Source: Thamnocephalis sphaerospora
Taxonomy: Eukaryota; Zoopagomycota; Zoopagomycetes; Zoopagales; Sigmoideomycetaceae
Length of the DNA: 56,408 nt
Direction of reading: 5' to 3'
Assembly: GCA_003614735.1 (NCBI GenBank)
Contig: KZ992451.1
Location: forward strand, 1 to 56,408
Below, piece by piece: positions 24,696 through 34,608 of this stretch (positions are counted from its first letter, which is position 1; each line of letters starts with the position of its first letter). The position numbers were made by a program, and so were the translations under genes. The notes below the pieces were generated by a model, which was not told the DNA's origin, did not search any database, and saw only the letters and a program-made list of their open reading frames with translations.

Positions 24696-25786
24696 GGTAG
24701 CGTCGGCTGTAGATTAGTGCGGCAAGGTGGGATGGCGAAGACTGCCGGCAACAAGACAAGGTTGTTGTGATGTTCTAATTGCCCACCAATGACGTGTTGT
24801 ACTCTTCGTCTACATATAGCGGCATCAAGTATGACGCACCAAGTACACGTGTATTGAATAGAGTGCTTAATCTCGTCAGCTAGTGTGCACCACGCTAAGC
24901 GCGTTGCTGCTGCCAGCAACAACAGCAACGAGCCATTGCTCCATATCTTGGAGAAGGAATGTAGGCTAACTCACAGATAAAAGAACGCGAGTGGGATCGT
25001 GACTGTCGTCTGTCCGCACATTCCTACAAGCAGCTGACAGGTATACAAAGCCGGAGCCGATCGGCGTATGAACTGGTATACAACCAACGAGCTTGCACCG
25101 GGCCCATGCTGATTTGCACTCGGTCAGCCAGACAGACCGTGCGGACGCAAGCTTAGTGCCACGTGCAGTTCGGATGCTACTTGTGCCGCTTTTAGCATCG
25201 CCGCTTTTGCACTGCGAGTATCAGCTGCGCCTACCATAAGCAGCGCTTTTTGCAGCTGAAATGCCGTCTCCACACCTTTACACGCGCTTCACCGTCCCTT
25301 AATGTCTAGGTGCCCACATTTATGCAAACGCGTCAAGTGGCTAGCTAGCTTGCATGCTCGCTCGTCGCCTGCCATTGATGCAAACTTTGTCTGGTACCGT
25401 GTGCATTGGCGCTGTGCCACTTGACGGTACATGTGTGTCGGAGGACAGGTGTTTAGAAAACGTGGGCTCCGCGTCTGTAACGCCTTCCTTGTTAAGGCCA
25501 AATATGCGATTGTGCCGCACAGGGCGCAGCACGCAATTCGCTTTTTCCATAGCTACTACGTCAGAGCTCGCGAATCACGCGGCGATGCGAGCAGCCTATG
25601 CCCGACAAGTATATAGACCATGTGGTCGCTAAGCAAGACACGACCGCCGCATCCACGAATTCACGTGTATCGTGGTTGCCCAATGCTACTTTGCGATAAA
25701 AAGGCGCTGAGCGCTGTAGCGCCGCGTCGCACCCGCCATCTTTACACAACCACGCCCATCTGCAATCTATCTTCAGCACTGGCATC
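24696..25786. other. Region without a recognised gene between MED23 and the secreted kinase
   Basis: 1.1 kb with no gene I recognise. Two weak candidates exist. On the plus strand, ATG at 24731 opens MAKTAGNKT and exon-like pieces follow, including one reading IKEREWDRDCRLSAHSYKQL near 24980-25040, but the splice sites are poor. On the minus strand, ATG at 25550 opens MEKANCVLRPVRHNRIFGLN. A 43-nt GTACCG...CAG intron would lead in frame to ACKLASHLTRLHKCGHLDIK and a stop at 25289 (about 72 aa). Neither has a known domain, so both are left as possibilities. Confidence 0.3.
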
Positions 25787-27042
25787 ATGTACCTGCCATT
25801 CAAGCTGATCGCGTCTGTAGCTGTCGCTACACTGTGGCTTGGCAGCTCAGCGAATGCCGCGCCACAGAATCGTAATGGCACAATATTGCATGGTGAACAC
25901 ATCATTTCCTTTGATGGCAGTAGCCGACCTGAAGGAAAATCGTACACAGCGTTCATACGATTCGACGATCAGCCAGCGTTTCTCAAGTGCATTGCAGACA
26001 AAAAGTCATTCCAGTACGAGCTTGCTACCCTTACGGTATGAACAAGCCGAGCATATCCTTGACGCACATATGCTTGCATACTGACTTGCCATCGTGCGCA
26101 GGCTATCCATGGCAACGACCCGAGTCGCTACGGACTGCCACCAGATACGAAGAAGCTGTTTGCGCGCGTGCTGGGAATAATGACTCAGAGTTCTGAGCAG
26201 CACTGCATCGTATTTGAGCGCCTTGAGGGGGCAGACTTGTTCGACTTCGGCGGCCAGATGACGGATAAGCAAAAGGACGAGATCTTGCCGGATATCTTTC
26301 TCCAGACCATCCTTGGTATGTGCCATCACATGGTGTATGCCTCTTTGTACATTTGTTTGCAACTCTCGCTAACCACAAGGCCTGCAGCGCTCCGATACAT
26401 GCATCATATCGGCTGGGTACATGGTGACATCAAACCTGAGAGTAAGCGCTTAGCGTGTGCCAAATCGGCCCTGCCGCAAGCATCTCACATGGCATTCGCT
26501 GTAATTTTACAGATATATTTATTCGCCGAAATGGCCCCAACGGCAGGCCCAGGATTGCACTGATCGATTTTGACGCATCGCAGCGTGTCGTAAACGACCG
26601 TCAAGAAATGATCACCGGAACGCCGGGCTACTTTGCACCAGAGGACTACTTGGTGGAACCATCAAACCAATTCAAGCGCGAGTCCTGGATGCTCGGTGCT
26701 ACCATCTACACGACGCTGACCGACGTGCCGCCATACGGCTTCTACTTTAATACCGAAAAGAATGACTATGAGCAATTTAACCCATGGGAAATGCACAAGC
26801 AGATGGTACACATTATGGATACAAACACGCACACCTGTCCACCCATTGAAACGTCGCATAACAGCCATCTTCTTGCACTCGTCGGTATGCTGATGAAGTG
26901 CCGGGCTGAGGACCGGCCGCTAATTAGCGATTTGGACTCATCTTTGCTAATCGAGCTCGCGGCACGCGAGGATACACACCCGGAGATGGCTCAGATTTGG
27001 GAAAGGGTGCAGGCCAACACGGCTACTATTTCCCATCCTTGA
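25787..27042 (+). CDS. Predicted secreted protein kinase with signal peptide
   Basis: Exons 25787-26035, 26102-26315, 26388-26441 and 26513-27042 give 1047 nt (348 aa). Residues 1-25 (MYLPFKLIASVAVATLWLGS then SANAA) look like a cleavable signal peptide. The kinase core follows: beta-3 Lys67 in FLKC, helix-C Glu78 in YELATL, catalytic loop H166-G-D168-IKPEN, metal-binding D191-F-D193 where DFG is usual, and APE as FAPED at 213-217, with TGTPGY before it. All catalytic residues (K, E, D, N, D) are present, so it may be active. There is no Gly-rich loop of the usual form. The HRD Arg is Gly, so it is a non-RD kinase. The substrate is unknown. Possible sites of action are the secretory pathway or outside the cell. 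Confidence 0.8.
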
Positions 27043-27576
27043 GTGTGTACAAGTCAAAGCAGCGATGCATCTACATTTGTGCACACAACTCAGCATTTTC
27101 CATACGCTGTCGCGCTGATGCAGAATGCATACAGGGCTGTTATAATCCATAAACACCTGACTCGTCGGCCCATACGGCAGTAACATGCTACGGTACTCTC
27201 ACAAATCGCCTGCCGCGTAATTGATTATACCAAGTAGCGGTGGGCCGCTATTAGGTTATGCCAGATTCACTGGGTTGGAAACAAAGTGTTGCCAACTAAC
27301 GAGTATGACTGAAAAGGGCAACGACGACCAAAGGATGAGCTCATCTGAGCACCAATTAGCGGAGGCCGGCGAGCTAGCGGAGGCAGAAGAAACAAGCTGC
27401 GACGCTGTTTGCTCTTGAGCACCATGGTAACCTGTCGCACTCTTTGCATCACCGTTGTATTGCAAGAAGCATGATCACGCAAGCGAATAGCACCACGAGC
27501 TACATTTGCACCGACTATTGCTAATGGTACAGCACTTGGGCATATTCCCGTCATCCGGCGCTTCTTTGGTAGATTG
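27043..27576. other. Gap between the kinase and F-box gene 1
   Basis: 534 bp between two convergent stop codons. I see no gene, RNA or repeat in it; short ORFs here lack ATG starts or are shadows. Confidence 0.5.
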
Positions 27577-29049
27577 CTACGTCGAGTGATGTGCATTTCC
27601 CGTGTAGTCAATTATGGTGAATAAGCCCTCATGACTGTAGACGATGGCAGCTGGCGACGACTTGATATCGGCAGTTTTGTCAACGCCCAGGACAGGATTG
27701 TGCTTTGGACTCTGCCATTTCACGTCCTTGGCCATCCTTTCCCACTGACGGTCGGGCGGATAGAGGCCACTGATGCCCCAGCAATCAAGCTGCGTGCGAT
27801 GCACTTCAGATCCATCATGCAGGCTTAGCATTTTCACCGAGTCGAATGCTATCTTGACAGCAAGTAGATTGCGGGATGTAATCGGCTGTATTTCTGGAGC
27901 TTTTTGATACATCGCCCACCTTACATCCAGCGATGCTTTTGGCGCACCCTCGAGCACATCTACGAACACGAGGGTAGGCGACATTGCAGAATCCGGCTCG
28001 TCTTCGCTGTCCGACCACAGTATAAAGCTACTGTCGTCGATACGCCGCACAAGAATGTCACCAATATCTCCGCTGTACATCGTTGCCTTACTTGTTACCT
28101 GTGGCTGAAATGGCACTGCTTGGTTATGATCAACGCTCCACAGCGTGTAGGTAACTGCGGTAGCTTCAGACGAGTTTGTATAATGCTCTACTTTGACGAT
28201 CCACGCACTTTCTGCCGTAGCACGCAGAATGGAACAGCTGGAGTAGCTGGTCAAAATGTCCGCACAGAATGTGTTTCTATCGAGATCGTACACACGCATG
28301 GTGTGCTGGCTATCCTTGGCCGAGATTATGTGCCAGTACACAAGCCATTTTCCGCGTAGTTCTAGATTGCTCGACCATTTCGTGCCAACGTTTATGATGC
28401 GTGGCGGTGACCAAAGTGCCGATGAACGCCAAATGTACAGTATGTAGCAGCGAGTCTGCACGTTCGCGGCCTGAATGACCAGATACTTGTCTGAGCACCA
28501 CTTTTTGTGCATCCTCACATGCGTCATATCTACGTTTCCCCAGCACGGCCGCTCCATAGCCCACACAGGCTGCTGTTGAGTAGCTACTACCCATTGCGCT
28601 GCAATTGGCATGTCATCTGGAGAATTAATGCGCTTTCCACGAGTGCATGGTATCATCTGAATGCGAATGCCGCGTGGATAAGTGTCCGAAATGCTGGTCG
28701 TCTGGTGCACAGTGTACCGTCCATGCCGCCAACGATATTCGACGAGCCGACGCTTACAGTAGGCGTCAAACCAATTGAGCAGCGAGTTATTCTGCGATGG
28801 TGGCGCCCTTTTACCAGTCTGGCCAATGCATGCTGCGGCCTGGGATGTTTGCTTGTACAGCTGTAGCCATTTCTGCTCATTGTCGTCGTTTTGCGGAAAC
28901 TGTCGCTCAAAGCGCTCGTGCCACAGCTTTTGCCGACTAGAGACGCGAAGACGCAGTCGTGTTGATGCGCAAGACAGGACGACCAGCGCGTCTTCGTCGT
29001 CTGCGGCCTCAATGATTTGGTCAAGCACTTCGCTAGGTATATACTTCAT
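27577..29049 (-). CDS. Intronless F-box protein, family member 1
   Basis: Single-exon gene, 490 aa. The N-terminus MKYIPSEVLDQIIEAADDED with LSCASTRLRLRVSS and the Trp of KLWHERFERQF has the layout of an F-box, which would bind Skp1 in an SCF ubiquitin ligase. The rest has repeated hydrophobic-W segments that could form a beta-propeller, but no named repeat is recognised. It is clearly paralogous to the genes at 50805 and 52810: all share the WF..YCKRR segment, RPxGVR/YPRGIR plus IQ/LQSIPY, DDNEQKWL and a terminal VDY/IDY block. It ends soon after IDYTGNAHHST, while the paralogues continue. The reading frame is open upstream of 29049, but the paralogues all begin at this Met. Confidence 0.72.
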   Translation of the reverse strand: MKYIPSEVLDQIIEAADDEDALVVLSCASTRLRLRVSSRQKLWHERFERQFPQNDDNEQKWLQLYKQTSQAAACIGQTGKRAPPSQNNSLLNWFDAYCKRRLVEYRWRHGRYTVHQTTSISDTYPRGIRIQMIPCTRGKRINSPDDMPIAAQWVVATQQQPVWAMERPCWGNVDMTHVRMHKKWCSDKYLVIQAANVQTRCYILYIWRSSALWSPPRIINVGTKWSSNLELRGKWLVYWHIISAKDSQHTMRVYDLDRNTFCADILTSYSSCSILRATAESAWIVKVEHYTNSSEATAVTYTLWSVDHNQAVPFQPQVTSKATMYSGDIGDILVRRIDDSSFILWSDSEDEPDSAMSPTLVFVDVLEGAPKASLDVRWAMYQKAPEIQPITSRNLLAVKIAFDSVKMLSLHDGSEVHRTQLDCWGISGLYPPDRQWERMAKDVKWQSPKHNPVLGVDKTADIKSSPAAIVYSHEGLFTIIDYTGNAHHST

Positions 29050-29052
29050 GGC

Positions 29053-29063
29053 GACGTAAACAA
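29053..29063 (-). promoter_or_regulatory. TTGTTTACGTC element 3 nt before the F-box 1 start
   Basis: On the coding strand TTGTTTACGTC lies directly before GCC-ATG. The same 11-mer at the same distance precedes F-box gene 2. It contains a forkhead-like TGTTTAC core and an ACGT core. Confidence 0.5.
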
Positions 29064-29583
29064 GGCAAAACGGGCGGCAGAACAAAGGGCGTCGGGTTAC
29101 GCCTAATATATGGCGTGCAAAGCAGTTGGTGTAACTACAAGCAACAGCAGTAACAGTCGGCATGCCATTCTGGAAGGTGACTGCACAGCTGGCGAATACT
29201 GAAAATTCGGTATTTAACGCGGCGTTTTGATTCAGTGCCGCCACCCATCCTTTATAGCACGCTGCAGACTCTGTTGCAACGCCACGGCCGCACAGATCGG
29301 CGGTTGCTCAATGCAATAATGTACATCGTGTAGTGCTCTGTAATTGCTGTTATGTCTGCAGGTTTTCTGTCAGGTGAATCAATATTGCTTGGTAGGTTCC
29401 ACGTACCATGGTCGTCCTCACCAACTTGCCAACACTGCTCATCCCGTTCGACTGCACCTGGCGTCCCCACTTTCTCTACCTTACCCCGTCACGTACATCA
29501 GCGCAGAGTGGACGACTTTTGGTATACACAGTCAGCGCATTGCAGTCTTAATCAGTGCCAGGCTGTATTGGCCCGCACCGAGA

Positions 29584-31402
29584 ATGGCGCTGTTGAAAAA
29601 CCTACGCGGCCGGTGGGGCGGCATCCCTTACCGGCCACTTCGCAGCGGCCGCCTTCTTTTTGGACGGCGGTCTGTCTGGTCGCCAGTGACGTGCTGCTGG
29701 GCGCTGGTATGGATGCTTTTTATTTTTATGGTAGAAATAGCCGTGTTCCGCTTAGCAGTGCAGCGGTGTGTCTGGCCAGCGCAGGCGCTTCAAGGAACCT
29801 TGGTGAGTATGCGCGCACCGGTACTGCTGCATGCTACTTTATTGGCTCATTCTCCGCCAACCACAGGATGATGCAGACATCTTCCGTCTAGCCATTGTGG
29901 CCGACCCACAGATTATCGACCAGTATTCCTACAAGCAGAGTGGTGCGGCGCTGGCGCTTACCGAGTTCTACACGGATATCTACATGATCAAAAGTTATCG
30001 CTATTTGCAGAAACTTCAAAAGCCAGACGCCATTCTGTTTCTCGGCGATCTCTTTGATGGCGGTCGTGAGTGGGGCGATGAACAGTAAGTTGGATGCAAG
30101 TAACTGCATAGGCACGCCTAATGGCTAACGTGGTGCCTCCGCATGCCAGGTGGAGCGAAGAGCTGAAGCGTTTTCGCTGGATATTCAAAAACAGTCAGGA
30201 CTATGATGGTCAGACGCTTTTTATGGGGGGAAACCACGATTTCGGCTTTGGCAACGCGCTGCTTCCGCACGCACGCGACCGCTATGAAAATGCCTTTTCT
30301 TCTGCAAACTGGGCGGCTGATTTGGGAAACCACACGCTTATTTCGCTGGACACGCTAAGCCTGAGCAGCGATAACTCCAGCGTGCGCAATGCGTCACAGC
30401 TGTTTCTTGACCAGCTGGCCGACGAGGGTGCGTGCGGCCTGCGACGCTGTTTGTGCAGCGATGTGCTAACTACATCGTGAACGCATGGCAGTCCCGCAAA
30501 AGCCCCGCGTCCTGTTCACGCATGTTCCACTCTACCGCAAGGACCTGACCTATTGCGGTGAGCTGCGGACAGCAAACCGCGGTATCTATCAGGGTTCCGG
30601 CTATCAGTACCAGAATCTGGTGGTCGAACGGTAGGCCGGTGTTACGGTGCTTTATCGGCACATCGCAGTCTGCTGATTCCGGCCTACATATCGCAACAGG
30701 CTGTCCAGCGAGATTCTTGCCAAAGTCAAGCCAATAGCTGCCTTTAGTGGCGACGACCACGACCAGTGCACAGTACAGCATACGACAGGTGGGCGCCAGG
30801 TGCCAGAGGTAAGCTTGCGTCCATTTAATACTACGGTGTGCAGCTGGTTAATGCATGCACGCCGCAATGATGGTTTGGCGTTGCGCATCTGGCGTGGTAG
30901 CATACGGTAAGATGACAAACCGGCCGAGGGTCTGTATTCAAGTCTACATGATCCAACCGCTCACACTATGTTTGCGTTTAGGTGGGCACATTTTCCTGGT
31001 CAATGGTAGGCATGCGTACGGATAGTATATGGCGCGACGCTGTTTTTTAACTTGTTGACAATTCTGCAGGGCAATATCTATCCATCGTTTGGCATGGTGT
31101 CATTGAGTCGCTCAGCAAGCAGCGATGCTGGCGCCACAACACTGGACTATGGTGTTTGCTTCCTGCCGGCTCAGATAAAAATATACATCGCGTACGGAGT
31201 TCTGCTGGCGCTCACGCTGCTGGCGCTTCCTGTTCAGATTAGATATATAAGTCGCCGACGAGTGCAGTATGTGCTGCCATCGGCAAACACCACGCCTGAC
31301 ACCGCGCCCGGCATCTTATCTGGCACCTTCAAAACCGTGGCGTTTGTAGCACTCGTCAACATTCCCTTCTACGCGCTGTGCCTGATCATCTCGTTTTTCT
31401 AA
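29584..31402 (+). CDS. TED1: Cdc1/Ted1-type ER metallophosphoesterase
   Basis: Membrane phosphoesterase of the family that removes ethanolamine phosphate from GPI-anchor mannose in the ER (Cdc1/Ted1/PGAP5). Exons 29584-29802, 29867-30084, 30150-30427, 30492-30630, 30700-30808, 30982-31005 and 31070-31402 give 1320 nt (439 aa). There is an N-terminal membrane helix (CCWALVWMLFIFMVEIAVF). The metal motifs are ADPQ, FLGDLFDGG, GGNHD, FTHVPLYR and SGDDHDQ. The C-terminus has two more helices (IYIAYGVLLALTLLALPV and VAFVALVNIPFYALCLIISF). GTFSWSMGN after VPE matches the family block PExTVxSFSW. The intron 30809-30981 is 173 nt and less certain than the rest. Cdc1 rather than Ted1 is possible. Confidence 0.86.
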
Positions 31403-31606
31403 GCCGCTTCATACCATATACCCGACAATCAGGATGCACATCCTGTTACGATAGGCAATTTACTGCATCAACTAAATTTTTGCATAACCGATACCACAAA
31501 ATTCTGCTAAACTGCGCGTGCAAGCAGACAGCGATGTGTGTACACAGTGCCGCGATAGACATAATTTCTTTATATGAGTGTAGTTGCTTTCGTCGCTTCC
31601 GTGTGA

Positions 31607-34453
31607 CTAAACGGCCAGACGTTCCTGCTGGCGCATGACATAGCCCAGCTTGTCCATCACATCCTCCAGCTTTCGTTTTCGACTCATCAGCTCCAGCTGC
31701 TGCTCGATGCGCGGGTTTTCCTTGGCAAACGCCAGCACATGCTGCTTGTCCAGGCCAAAGTAGAGTCGGCTATCGACCTCGCGCGGGAACTGGAAAAAGA
31801 ACTCGTTGAGTAGCTCCACCTGCAGAAACATGACGGCCGTGTTGGTCAGCTTGTCGGCCACCACCTCAAGGAAAGCCTCCGGGCAATGGATACGGCGTCG
31901 CTTATCACGGCATTGTTTGCTGCGCAGCGCTGTGTGGCGCAGCTTGAGGATGGCCAGACGGTCGCGGAGTGCCATGGCCTGGCGTGCTTCGTCAAGCACA
32001 GCAGGATTAAGCAGCGGCTGCGGTGCTGCTGCGGCATCATCGTTCTCAGCAGCTGATGCGTTTGTCGCTGTCGCAGATCCGTTGTTTGCAGCATTGGGCA
32101 AGGGGGCTGCCGATGTCGCGCGGAACACGTTGTTCTCAATACGCTTTGGCGTCGTATGAGCCGCAGTCTCTTCCAGGTAGCGGATGGCAGTGTTCAGCGT
32201 GCGCTTGCCGATGCGCGTATTGGCGTCGCGCAGAGCACGCGCACACATGTCCATCTCGCGCTCCACCAGCCGCGTGGCGCGCTCTACGCTCGCCTCCCAC
32301 TCCTGCTGCGTGCAGTCCACCTCAAACTTGAACGGCTTGATGGTGTTCTCCACCTGGTCCATGGCAAAGTGGAACTTGCGGCGCAGGATGTCGTTGGCGA
32401 ATGTGCTCACGGTGCGCTGCGTGCCGGGATGGTGCGGGAACGGCTCAATCTTCACAATCTGCTCCAAGTTGTGCTTGAGCACGTCCATAACCAGTTGCGT
32501 GCTCAGCCGACCGACGCCACACTTTGTCAGCGAGGACACACCCAGATCCAGCTTGCGCTGCCAGTACAGATCATCGCTGGACGCTTTGGGTAGATCGGCC
32601 AGGCGCCGGTCGTTCCAGTATAGTCGAGCGCAAATATCCAGGGCACGCTGTTCCAGCATACCCTTGACAGAGGCGCGCACCTCGGCGCGATTAAACTGTG
32701 TCGAAAACTGCTTGAACGCCTGCTTGAGCGCGTCCAGCGAGTCGGCGGCATACGATTCGGGACTGATGGGCCGGTCGTTGTAGTGCACCTTGTACTGATA
32801 GCGCGTCTCGTCCAGCTCCGTTTGCACCGCATCAACAATAGAGTGCAGGCTGCGTCGCATATTCTCCTCAAGCACCTTGATCAGCTTAGTCTTCAGGTAG
32901 CTTGTGCCCACCTGTAGATCACGCTGCGTGTACTCGCTATGGGCGCTAAAGTACGCATCGCCCGAGGGTATCACAGCCTTGCTGCCAGGACGCGCCTTGC
33001 GCTGCTTGCTGACCACGCCAACATAGCCAAGCAGCAGCGGATAGTCCGAGTTGCGCAGCAGGTCGACGCCAGCAGTCGGCTCGACCAGATCCATCTTGGT
33101 CAGCACGCCAATCGTACGCACGCCGAGTGGATCGGCACGCCGGCTGGCCAGAAGCGCCTCCGAGTTGGCCAGATCCACGTCAGCAGCGCACACAGCCAGA
33201 ATGATGTTGGGCTCGCGAATGTAGATGTCGCAAAGAGACGCAATCTTTTGCTTCAACAGCTCGGGCTGGTTGCGGTTGTGCACCTGAATATAGCCAGGCA
33301 GATCAACTAGCGTGAGATCCGGCACGTTGGGCGAATAGATGCGCAGCTCAATCGGCTCAGGCGAAATACACTCCTCCGCAGGCACGGCCATGTTCAGATC
33401 CGTCAGTGTCTGGCGCACACGCGAAAAGTCGCTGAGTTTTCCAAGTCCCAGTTGCGGAAATTCGCCGTACTCCTCTTTGCTGTCGGGCGTGTGAATCAGC
33501 GTAAGCTCGATCGGGCGACGCGTGACCATGTTGGATCCCCTGTAGATGCGCGCATAATTAGCATGACCGCATAAACAGCAACTAGCTCGGTCAGTATGCG
33601 TCACCTACTTTGGCAAAAACTCCTGGCCGACGATGGCCTCAAGCACTGAGCTTTTACCAGAGCTCTGCGATCCAATCACTACAATGCTGGGCAGTTGCAG
33701 CGTGCCATCGTGCTTGATCGTCTTGAGAATGTTGCGAATCTCAATCAGCGTCCGCGTCAGCTCCATCAATGCGTCATTGCGTTCGGCGCTATCGGCATCT
33801 GACCGCCGGTTCGTTTGCGACATGGCGTCTGTGCCCAGCGCTACGGCAGCAGCGGCCGCCACTGCCGCTGCTGTATTGTCTTCCGGCTGCTGCGGTGGCG
33901 GTGGTGGCGACTGCTTATGCTGGTCTGACCCATGATCGTAGCGCACTCGTTCTGCGCGATAAACGTCGCGGTCGGCATCTCCTGTGCTTGCGCCAAAGCT
34001 AGGCAGCTGCCAGTCTGCACCGCGAATCGACTGGAACGCGCCTTTTACATCCGTCACCAGCTCTGGCAGCCAGCCGGGGATCACCTTGTCGGACAGCTCT
34101 AACGTCATGCTGTTCCGTCAGCGTCCGGCGTTCCATGGCGCTCGACCGCGTGCTCACCTACCGTGCAGCTTATAGTTGGCATAGCCAGCGGCGCCCGCTC
34201 CTACGCCAAACAGAGTGACCGGCAAACGCACCGCCTGGAACAGGTAGCGCGGCGCGCCCATAAAAGAGATGGTGCGCGTTTGCTGGGCAACCACCCGAGC
34301 TGCCGCGCGCGACAACGGTGTATGCACCAGTCCGCGATTGCCCGTGCGGCCATTCAACAGCAGACTGCGCGACGGCACTATCCGGACTGCGGCGGGCAGC
34401 GTGCGCACTAGCTGCGGCCGCACTCTTCGTTGCAGCGACAGCAGAGACGACAT
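31607..34453 (-). CDS. MGM1: Mitochondrial inner-membrane dynamin-like GTPase Mgm1/OPA1
   Basis: GTPase for inner-membrane fusion and cristae shape. Exons 31607-33539, 33609-34109 and 34158-34453 give 2730 nt (909 aa). The N-terminus MSSLLSLQRRVRPQLVRTLP is Arg/Ser-rich with no acids, a presequence. It is followed by the membrane segment RLPVTLFGVGAGAAGYANYK. After a Pro/Gln and Ala-rich linker comes the GTPase: G1 GSQSSGKSS, G3 DLPG in LTLVDLPGYIQV, G4 TKMD. The stalk and a C-terminal assembly helix (RKRKLEDVMDKLGYVMRQQ) follow. The large 1.9-kb final exon is unusual in this intron-rich window. The splice at 34110-34157 uses GTGAGC; the GTAGGT just upstream would shift the frame. Confidence 0.94.
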
Positions 34454-34608
34454 GAAGGTGGGGATCGACGAGTACAGGGAGGAAAGAGAGGCAAGGCGGA
34501 GAGGAGCAGGCCGTGTGTGGTGTTGGCGCTGCTGCTGGCAGAACGTCGCCTTGTCCACCCGAAGCGTGTCTTTCTTTTGTCCTGCTTATCGACGCTCCAC
34601 TACCTGCC

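Noticed and set aside
27221-27418. Small plus-strand ORF between the kinase and F-box 1
   Set aside because: Opens at TTG rather than ATG and has no domain or conserved pattern.
29050-29244. Upstream extension of F-box gene 1
   Set aside because: The longer frame opens at GTG, and both paralogues start at the equivalent of 29049. It also covers the shared promoter element.
34110-34157. Alternative GTAGGT donor for the first MGM1 intron
   Set aside because: It would leave the frame one base out; the GTGAGC donor gives YKLHGSMTLELSDKV and a CDS divisible by three.
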